64,000 nt of DNA, from NCBI RefSeq assembly GCF_000002995.4, contig NW_025062477.1:9396649-9460648 (forward strand). Reading direction: 5' to 3'. The notes under the pieces are model-generated. The model saw only the letters and a program-made list of their open reading frames with translations. It did not search any database and was not told the origin of the DNA. The stretch comes from Brugia malayi (taxonomy: Eukaryota > Nematoda > Chromadorea > Rhabditida > Onchocercidae). Below, in pieces: positions 51,096 to 61,329 of the stretch; positions within the stretch are counted from its first letter, which is position 1; each line of letters begins with the position of its first letter. Position numbers and translations under genes: made by a program.

Positions 51096-51779
51096 TGGTA
51101 GCTGTTGTAGCCGCTTGTACAGTAGATGGTTGCATGTGTCTTGCCAGCAATATGGGCTGGGTATAAATAATAAAAAAGGTTTAAGGCTGAAAAAAAAAGG
51201 ATGAATGCTTGATTGTTGTACGATCTTTAATAATAATTTTAAGTAAATGAGATTAAGAGACCAGTAAAAAAACTTATACGTAAAAGAAAAAAGAAAAGTA
51301 ATGTATAAGTTAGAGAAAATCGAAACATGCAAAACATCAAAATCCCCGCCAAAAGCTCTCTCGTGATTTTACAATTAAGTAAAATAAAGGAGTTTTCTAG
51401 AAGTGTCGATGATATTTAAAGTTGCATAAATATTTCGAGTGATCACACCTTTACTTTTATGTTTGCATTTTCATTAATGTACAATTGTCGCTAGTCAATT
51501 AATTTCAATTCTATGCATTGATTTGCAGCACGATGTTAGAAAATAGATTTGAAAGATCGTCCCAATAGTTTTATCATTCAAAACCTTTTGTCAGAAAGCA
51601 AATAACATTATAAGTAATGGATCGAATTGGAAGAGGGTGTTAAAATTCGACAAATTCTCGTTTCTCAAAATTATAACATATTAAAGATTTGAATAATCGA
51701 ATAATTCCTTTTGCTCTATGAAACCATTGCAATAAATAGACTATCAGCAAAATTTGAGTACTATGAAATCCTAAATTAA

Positions 51780-53030
51780 GTGGAAGAATTGAAAAAAAAG
51801 CTGTGCAGGAGTACACAAAACAATTTTCGTTTTTTTTTTTTTTTTCGAATGAAGTTTTGACTAAACATTTCTGAATGATATATACATTGCACTGAGAATG
51901 ACTCAGCAATTATTGCTTTTGTTTTCTCTTCTTTGTAAGGTGATGATGGATGATAGATCATTTACCGTATTATGTGTTCGACAGAATAAAGTTGATTAGA
52001 ACAGAGTAAAAAAATAAATTTGCTAAAATGATGTGCTAAATAAGCCATATTCACACAGATTGTTTCAGTTGATTTTAAATTGCGATTAAAGATAAGCTAA
52101 GAAAACATCTTTTTAAAATTGGTAAAAAATGTCAGTTACATCAATGAGGACAGTGATGGACAAAACTTTGTATATTATCACCATGCGATGATAAAGAAAA
52201 AATTGATGAATATGAAAACAGAGTACAGGCAGTAAGATTACTATGAAAAAAGACTCATCGTCTGTTATAATGAGCACAGACAAAAAGAATGGTTCGTGCT
52301 ATTCTCTTCAAAATGCAAAAGGCTTGGATATACATTTATTTTACAATATTTATAAAGCTAAAAAATTAGCTTTTTTTATAATATTAACTATTATAAATAA
52401 TATTAACTGTTAAAAAATAAAAATTTTTATCATTTTGCTTTATTGGTTTTCATTGAATATGATCATAATTCTTTTGTTTTGATAATTAAAAGATACAGAT
52501 AAAAGTTATAAAGTGTTAAGGAAATGACATGATCTATGCATTTTCAACATGTTTTTAAAGGCGAAGTGAGCTCTTCTTGGTTTAATTTGAAAATACTTCG
52601 TGTGTGTCATTTTTGTGTTGCATGATAATCATATGTGATGAACATTCCTTGTTAATTTAATTTATGATTTAAATTAAATTGATTTAAATTTCTTATAATT
52701 ATGAAATAGTGACATAACCATACATCGATAACTTCTGACTCAGCACTTTAAAGTATATTAATTGTTATTTTACTGTACAGCTACACTAATATTTGAAAAT
52801 CACATTCTTATAAAATCCACTGCTTTATTCATAAAAATTGTTTTTTAGATGAACTGAAAATTTTTTGCTATCCAAATTAGTAACAAGAACTCAGGTTTTT
52901 CTAAAAAAAAATTGATGTTTCAATTTCCAATATCACCTTACTTTCTCATCACTTCATCATTTTGCAGGCATTCCAATTCATCAACTTGCAAACCAATTAC
53001 ACAGCATTTGCAAACATGCTTCATGTATTA
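51780..53030. repeat. Dispersed repeat cluster 2 (blocks C-D-B-A-E)
   Basis: This region is homologous to cluster 1 at 47588-49090: C at 51830-51925, D at 52145-52355, B at 52535-52715, A at 52709-52858 and E at 52970-53030. The shuffled order relative to cluster 1 suggests several old insertions or nested duplications, not one duplicated segment. Confidence 0.75.
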
Positions 53031-53083
53031 AAAAACAAGTTTTGAAAAGAGGGTGTTTCGTGTCAAAGGAAAGTTTCATTCCA

Positions 53084-53120
<37 letters not shown>

Positions 53121-53285
53121 AAGACACAGATACACGATGGAGCAATGAATAAGAAGTAAATTGGTGAAGAATATTTCGGAAAAAAAGTCAGGAATTCACT
53201 TCTCATTCTTGATAACCGATTATCTTAGCAACAGTTTTATAACTTTCCTTAAGAAAATTAATAAAACAAATTAGTTTTTTTGGTT

Positions 53286-53461
53286 AAGGCTAGCCTATTT
53301 TATATAGTTAGAATGGTTTCTCAAAGTGTAAGGCTAGCCTATTTTATATAGTTAGAATGGTTTCTCAAAGTGTAAGGCTAGCCTATTTTATATAGTTAGA
53401 ATGGTTTCTCAAAGTGTAAGGCTAGCCTATTTTATATAGTTAGAATGGTTTCTCAAAGTGT
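53286..53461. repeat. 44-bp tandem array, four copies
   Basis: Units start at 53286, 53330, 53374 and 53418 and look identical apart from the last base or two. Each opens AAGGCTAGCCTATTTTATAT and contains the 10-bp palindrome AGGCTAGCCT. The head-to-tail units have no spacers, so this is not a CRISPR array. Confidence 0.95.
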
Positions 53462-56400
53462 CAAGCAAAACTGTTTTCTAGTTATTATTTTCAAAATTTT
53501 AGCTACCTTTAATTTCAAATACTGATTACGGAACTGCATTTTTAACATGACCTTTGCCACAGATTTTATACTTTCAAATATTGTCCCGTCTATATCTATG
53601 TATGTAATTATAGACATTCACAATTTGTAATTTATTTGAAAACTAAAGTTGAGTATTTCTGGTACTACATTCCTTAACGACCACAATTAGCAATAATTTG
53701 AGTTATAAGCACCTGCATTTTGTTATTAACACGATAATTATTCCTTGTTGACGTATCTGTTTGTTAGTTTCGATTTAAAAATTTATTTCAGACTCTGAAT
53801 TTCTAAAGTCCTCAATCAGACAGAAGAAATGTTGTTTCAGAACTACAGCTTTTTATCCAGTGCATTCAACCATAATTTGCTTTTCATGATTAAGGAGAAT
53901 AAAGTATTTTGCTTTAGCAATAATCAGTTATTGCTTATCTGTTTGTCCTCTCCTTATGCATCTAGAAAAATGCAAAAATACCGGTACATCAGATGAAGAA
54001 CCCCACTGCATGACAAAGTGACACCTATGCATATAAATTTTATATATATGGTAAGACTTGTTCCATTTGTTCCATTTTTTATTCAAATACAATCATTCAA
54101 TAATTCACTAGTTGATAATGAAAGTAGAAGTGACGTTCTTAGATTCTTTTGGAGATAGTGCCAAGTTCTTTTCAAGCATTCACATACAATCCTCAAAAAC
54201 TGGTCTTTTTAGCATTAGCTGAGTAAATTGAAGTGCATCGATCCAATTATTTCCTATATATTAACAATAAAACCGTATGAAGTCAACAAAATCCTTACAG
54301 CAGAAGAATATCACTACTTTCAATTAAATATTATAATTCCCCGTTAATGACTAATGCTATTAAGCAGTGTGTCATAATTTCATATGATATGATTATCATT
54401 AATTCATTATTATATACCATATAATGACATATGGAAATTTTACTTCATATGCAGATGTGCATTAAAAATATTGGACACATGGTAACAATATGATATAAAC
54501 AGGTCTGACTATACCGTGATAAATAATACATGACCATTCAACCAACGCTGGCTGACTAATGATTTCAATTTATATTTATTTGAAGCTTATTTATTTCTAC
54601 AATTAAACCATTACTCTCGGAAAATAAATGATATTCCGTTTTGTTTCTTTTAGGTCATTAAAAAAAATGGAAAAAAGCTCTTATGTTCTACAATACTGTT
54701 TGAAATTTCAGCTTTTTTAGAATTAAATTCATTCAAGAAAAAGAAGTTCTTTTTTTTTTTTTTTCAATTTTTCTGATGCAATTTCGAACACTTCCAACTG
54801 GCTGTATCAGTAATGAAGTGCTGGGCAAGATACATCGATGATGAATATTTCATTGTAAATAGAAACAGCTAGTTGTATAGAATGAAAAAGATAAGATCTA
54901 AATTTATTTTAGCAATAGAAATGAACAACAGAAATCAATCCCGAAATTTTAGTGAAAGTAGGAACCTGTTCTATAAACTTGCCCAGTGGAATCAGTTCAA
55001 TGACTGTAGGAATCTTTTTCATAAAGCATCTCTGCAAGGGTTTAAAAGAAATTTTTAAACAAAAGCCATTGTTTTTACTTTTTTGTTTAGGTGGACATTT
55101 GCATTGTCAAATATGTTCATCAGTTTTACCACTAAGATTTTGTTTAAACCATTAACCCAAAGCATCGTTACACTGAGATTCAGGGAGCATGCATTACTGG
55201 AGCTTGATAATAAGAATCAAAATTAGTAAACTTTGTATGCCAAATTGAGTTTAAACAATTTCATGCCTATACAAATTCGAAATGTGGAAATGTGCAATCT
55301 ATCCAATGTTCCCAAAGGATTCTTATCACCATTTCAACTATTTGCTAGCAAATACTTGACAGAACTTGAAACACTAATTCTAAATGCATTTGCGCTCATA
55401 CTAAATAAGAGAAAAGAATTTTCTGGTTTTCACATCAATGGGAAATTATGTGCTACATTTTTTACACATTAAAATGACTATCACGTGTTTCACACAAGAT
55501 TCTCGAGCTTTATTTCTTAGATCCTAAATTATAACCAAAGACTAAGAGCTAAGAGTTAATGGTTTACTTTTTCACACTCGTACTTCCTGAAATCAAGAAA
55601 AAAAAAATTCACAAGAAAAATATTCTGATTAGGTATAAAATCTTTGATTAAAATCCACATTTGATAACTATGCCGGCAAAAAGTTTTTTTTCGAGTTCTA
55701 AGAACTAAGGATTTTCAGAATTACCACTGGTAGTTAACTTAATTCTCGAAGATCTTGAAGAATTGCTAAATTATAATGCTAAAGGCTATCATTTATATTA
55801 CTGCTAGTTGCCACCTCTGACATAATTCCTGCATTTAAAAATTGTTCAATTCGAGAAAAATAAGGCAGATTCATAATTTCGTCCAAGGAAATTGAAAAAT
55901 GATCGAACAAGCGTCATCCGACGAAAGAAAAAAAACGGTGTCAAATTTTTTTTTTTTGCACATACTTCTAAAATAGATTCGAGATTTTAATAATGGTTTA
56001 CTTGTTCCCGACGTATTATGTATTTATTAAAAAATGGTGCCATGCGAAAATATCATTGTATGAATTATTCACTGTAAATAGAGCATCTATCAAAATTCAG
56101 TCTTTTTGCACTAATAAAATGTAGACTCTCTTCATATTGGGTTCAAATCATCTTTTTGTGGTTAAAGATATGCAAAAGAGGTGGAGAAAACACACTTCCA
56201 TAGCATGCAATAATTTCAATTAATAATAAAATAAGTATTTTTGTGAATTCCCGCTTGTTTTCTAGCTATTCAATGCTTCCTTCCTAAACAACACATCAAT
56301 GCAGAATAAAAGAAATAAATTTTATGATCAATTTCACCGAGACAAAATCTATTACCTTTGAAATTTAGGAAGACGAAGACACTATAGAAAAAGAAAAGCA

Positions 56401-57608
56401 TACTTAAAAAGGTAACAGCAGAGTGTGCAGTTGTTAAGCCATTAACTCTTCGAGAGTTACTTTCATTTATTTTACAACTCTCACTCTTCTCTTAAACTCA
56501 ACACTTGATTAATTCAAGATCTTTCAGACACTGACTTACAATTCAATATTAACATTAACCTAAAATAGATGGCTGTGTGTGGTAGGACGGGGTTGGTCAT
56601 CAACAATAATGCGTCATAAACTTTAAAGTTATTGCAAGTTTAGTCTCATAGAATCCAATGTTTTTCCACTTTAATTCCAGATTGAACAGAATTATTCAAT
56701 TTTCTATTCTCATCATCGGATTACATTAATGGACAGGACGTTCTTTCCAACAATTAACCCTTTTTTGTTTGACATCACCCATTTGATTACGAAAACAGGC
56801 ATCCATTTTCTTTCTATAGCAAATTTTTTTTAGAATTGTAAAATAATTTACGAAAATTTCGATTTGCCAGGAAAATATTTTTTTCACAAACTTGTGACGA
56901 TGAAGAATGTAACTGATGAATTTGTATGAGTCTGGAATTGCTATCTATCAAGAATTTATAACCATAAATAACCTAATTTAACGCTAAAATTTAGTGCGCT
57001 AATAACAAATGGTTTCATCAATCAATAAGCCTAAGCTAACAGTTCCAAAATATTTCTTTGTTCGTTAGCAACTTCAAGAAATCATATTACTTGCTTATTT
57101 TCAGTCTTTCAGTTTTTTAATAAATGATTGATGATTCATTTATACGCGGAATTAAAATCAATTATATCTATATATAAAATTAGCCCATGTGATTTCATGC
57201 TACTAATTAATTGGGAATTGCAAAAATGTGTTTTGTTTGCCCGCTCGTTGTGAATTAAATTGAATGAGAGAACTGCTTTAATTGCTGAATATTGCATTTG
57301 CTGCTATTCTCCTGCAAGTTACACTGTTTTGTAGGTGTGATACGACAGGCCTCAGAACTAATGAAATGACATTCCAAAGGCTGATAATGAGGTCTGATTC
57401 TCATGAGACTCGTAAAATAAATTTATCTGCCAGTCAGGTTCCACATTACTACTATAATAGAGTTTTAGATCTGATTATCAGCAGTTAACTTTGGTGTATT
57501 CGCTTAGTGTGGCATCCATTTTCGCGTGATTTAACTACAAAAAGTAAGTCATTGTTGTTGTAGCATATTTGGCGTATATCCGCTGGTCAAAAGATCTCGT
57601 CTTGGGAA

Positions 57609-59985
57609 ATGCTGCGTTCCTGGATCACTTCAATACTCTTCATTCTTGGTTTTATCAGCATTGCTGTGAATTGCAGTTTACAATCTGAGCGATTCGACAG
57701 GCAAGATCGCGACTACCGACCATTGCAGGTTAGTTCTGTTTTCAATAGTTCGCTCTTTTTTAAACCGAATTGAATTTAGCCACTATTTTAAAATGCAACT
57801 TACAGTTTCATTATTTCGACCACTATTGTCAATATTTCTACACAGTATTTTAAAAAGTACTTGGTTTGTGAATTCCTAAAACAAGAAATTCAATGAATTG
57901 TTTTTTTTTTTAAAAAAAAAAAAACAAAAGTTTACTTAAGGTTAAAAAAAAAAAAACAAAAGTTTACTTAAGGTTTACTTAAGGTTAAAGAAGAATCACT
58001 GCTTGATAGTATCAAAAGATTCACATGAAGTGAGAGTAGATGTAATTTCTTGGAGATATATTTATCAGGAGAAACTTTTCTTTTCTTCTCATACTTCTCG
58101 TTTCAATCTTGCTATCAAATTATTACGTACAAATGAGCCTTTTGACCCAGAGAAAGAATTAATCGCATAAATTGTTCTTGTTCTTTAAGAATCTCAAACA
58201 TCACCGTTCTTATTAAAATTCTCATACACAGAACGCCAGATAGATTCCTAAAAAAATTTCTTTGCTTATAAATAAAGTTGGCTATCAGGCTACACCAGAA
58301 ACCCTCAGATTAGGAATTCATTTTGAATGCATTAGGAAATTTCGCATCCTTTTCACTAATTACAAAAAAAAAAAAGTGAGAAAGAAGTGAGAAAACATAG
58401 TTAACGAAATATGCATTGCAGTAAACTGAAATTTCGTCCAGGAAACAAGGAGTTTTTTAAAATAACTTTTAAAAAGAGCAAAGAAACTATTATAATGACA
58501 TTATTATAACCTTATCGTATCTTCAGAGATCGCACAGTACGCTTATTATCTATCATCATTCCATGTGAATGCATACGAGATATTAAAGATATCGGAGATG
58601 AATAAATAAGTAGGTATATTGAAAAAAAACGTCACGAAAGTTCGCTCCTGTCATTTACATACCACGGATTATTATAGGAAGCATTCCAACAAATTTGAAC
58701 ATTAAGCATAATCTTTGAAGATATTTTTCTTAGCCAAATTAAAAACACTACAGAAGTTTAGAGCTCTAATTACAAATTAATTACCAATGCCATTCCTTTA
58801 TTCCATCTTTTATTCAGCCTGCAATCTGAGCAAATGTTTGTGGTTTCAAAATTCTCATTTTTGACTAGTGAGCTTAATCAAACAATTCATTTTTATTTCT
58901 CAATATACCTTTATTTGGAAATTTTCAATGTAGCTTTAACATCTACGATGGTTCTGAAATTTTTAGAATGAAAATCACAACAACTCCATTAGGAAAATGA
59001 GATCAGGAAACCTTTCTCTTTAAAATAAAAATAGAAAAAGTAAAATATTTGAAAACTGAAAATTGAATATCAACAAGGCAAAGTCAGTTATAACTTTCAA
59101 ATAATTTTGCAACACCTTTCCTTCTTCCCAAGAGTTATGTTTAGGCTGTACGTACTATCTGTCTCATCATCTCGTCTAGCCAAGTCATTTTTGAAAAATG
59201 GTTTTGGCAAGGATACTTTTCATTGCTTTCATTAACGTTACTTTATTGTACTAGCATATTTTCGATCTCCTCTAAATGTTCTATATGATAGACAGAGTTA
59301 TACATTTCCATTTGGTCGCATTTGAGATTATATCTCCATTCAGACTGACTGTCATACAACAAATCGATTAGTAAATAACCGAATAATATTCCTATAAATA
59401 CCTTTTAAGCAACTAAGTTTTGATATGAAAACAAGTAAAACTGTTTTATTTGTTAAAAAGTGAACTTTACAACATGGTATAAATTTTTTAAAAATTTAAG
59501 TGGTATCAGTCCATATTAATCACTCAGAAACTGGTGGCAAAATTAGCCTAAACAGTGTGACAAGCTTAAATCTAATGCATCTCATCCTCTTCTGAAAGAA
59601 TGAAATTTATTAGGCAAATTCCCTCATTGGACCCGGTTAATATCTTATGAAATCATTTTTTCCAATAAGAGTGATATTAAATTAGTTCAAAGTTAATTTA
59701 GTTTTGGAAGAAATAATTCCTTAATCTTTTCCTAATCAATTTCATCTACTTTCTTAAAGAAGAAAAATAAGAATAAACAATACTTTTTCCGGAAGTGTTA
59801 AATCAAAATTGGTTGTGCAAGGATACGACATATATATATAATATTCCAACACTATAATAGAACTTTTGCAGTTCGGTAAACGAGATGGTCATCGACCATT
59901 ACAGTTTGGGAAGAAAAGCTTTCGACCACTACAGTTCGGAAAGAGAGGTATGGACGAAGCACCAGACTACTTCTATGATATTTGA
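57609..59985 (+). CDS. nlp-12: NLP-12 neuropeptide precursor (CCK/sulfakinin-like LQF-amides)
   Basis: Two exons (57609-57728, 59872-59985) encode 77 residues. A signal peptide (MLRSWITSILFILGFISIAV, cleavage near residue 22) precedes SLQSERFDRQDR. Three peptides follow: DYRPLQF-GKR, DGHRPLQF-GKK and SFRPLQF-GKR. Each has Gly for amidation and a dibasic cleavage site, and the tail is GMDEAPDYFYDI. DYRPLQF-amide is identical to C. elegans NLP-12a, and DGHRPLQF differs from NLP-12b (DGYRPLQF) by Tyr to His. The third peptide has Phe at that place. NLP-12 is released from the stretch-sensitive neuron DVA and acts through CCK-type receptors on cholinergic motor neurons and in fat control. The single 2.1 kb intron splits the first peptide between Gln and Phe. 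Confidence 0.95.
57912..57986. repeat. Short tandem repeat in nlp-12 intron
   Basis: Two copies of a poly-A run followed by CAAAAGTTTACTTAAGGTT, then a partial third TTTACTTAAGGTT. It is simple sequence with no coding meaning. Confidence 0.85.
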
Positions 59986-61329
59986 TTCAACACAAATGAA
60001 ATTTAGAAGTGTCAAAGTTTCATTCGATACAGATGTGTGATATAATACTAATTTTATATAAGTCATGTACCATTCTACATACATTCAGTTGTGCTCATTA
60101 GCCCTCAAAAGTCTATTAAATTTTACAATAATACTGCATTTAATGAAGAGTGATAGAGCACTTAGAAATATTTGAAGCATAGATAAAAATTTCAGTAATC
60201 CTGTATGTTCCAATGTATAATGTTTACTTACATTTGATAACACATTAATTACTAATATTTCATTCTCAGAAAATAAAAACATAATATTGTTATTCTCATA
60301 CTTCACCCCACTGCACGATCCGCAGTCTCGAACAGTATCGAATCTAGATTAATTTAACTTATGTCGTACCATTTTCGGCAAAGCAAGATATATGTCTCAA
60401 CTGTAAAATGGCACATCATCACGACTGAGATTGCAATATTCCTTCTCTCAGCATTAAATTATCAACAATTCGACCACTGGCATTTCAGTGGTCAAATCCA
60501 TATTCACTATACCGTACTTACTATAGAGTCTTCGCGTAATAGGTGAGAAAACTGGGAAAATTATTCAAAATAAGTGACCGGAACTGACTGATGGGTCTGG
60601 GACAGCTCGATAGGGATAGTTAGTATAAACCAACGCTACACTAGACTTATCAGTAGTGGCAATGAAACGATCAACTGGAAATAAAAAAGTACAAGACAAT
60701 AGATATATAAGTACTGATCAAAAAGGTTCCCAATAAAAAGGGAAAATATATCCGAGACATGCCGGTCAAAAAAAGACCACTAACAGAATTATTTATAATT
60801 CCCCGCTTTTTAACTTGAGATATTTTCGAACAACGTTGCAGATAACACCTATCAGTATTATGTACAACGAAATTAACTGTCAAGTACCGAAGTCACATAT
60901 TATACATGGCAGTTACTTCTGATGACACAAACATTTGCATGTCGCGACGTGCTTGTTGGCACGGTGAAGTGATGAAATGATGTTGGTTTGTTGGTGGTTC
61001 TGTGCTGGCCCTGCCTGAGGGTTTTATAATAAGAGCGTTGTATGAGACAAATCAGTGACTGGTTTAGTACGGGATGTGTGGGTTCGGTTCACTCACAGCT
61101 GTTGTAGTAACCATCAATACATATGACTTTTCTTAATGAAACTTCCTATGTATCTTTGTGTTTGTATATATTACTGTCTGCTTTTATTATTATTATTTTT
61201 TTATTGTGCGATGAATAATTAATTATTCAAAATCCGGGTAAAATATTTATTTATATATTTTTTTGCAGAATAACTGATTTAGTATTGCAGTGCATAGTGC
61301 ATAGTGTCAAACGAAAGCATTACTAACTG
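59986..61329. other. Intergenic region, nlp-12/SCAMP
   Basis: This 1.3 kb spacer lies between two plus-strand genes. It presumably holds the nlp-12 3' UTR and the SCAMP promoter. A TTTTTTTGCAG acceptor at about 61259-61269 could serve a SCAMP 5' exon or splice leader. I see no further gene. Confidence 0.45.

Larger units (their letters stand above)
45383..57608. other. 12.2 kb gene-poor, repeat-rich intergenic tract
   Basis: This tract lies between the SESTD1-like gene and nlp-12. I find no exon chains here. It holds diverged dispersed repeats (47588-49090 and 51780-53030), a T-rich stretch on the plus strand (about 49830-50420), a 95-bp minisatellite, a 44-bp tandem array, a 30-bp poly-A run at 53090-53119 and a short tandem duplication at 46681-46738. 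Open frames here are short and fall in simple sequence. It may also hold distal nlp-12 regulatory sequence. Confidence 0.6.

Noticed and set aside
53286..53461. CRISPR-like array of regular repeats
   Set aside because: The units are contiguous head to tail with no unique spacers, and the host is a eukaryote.
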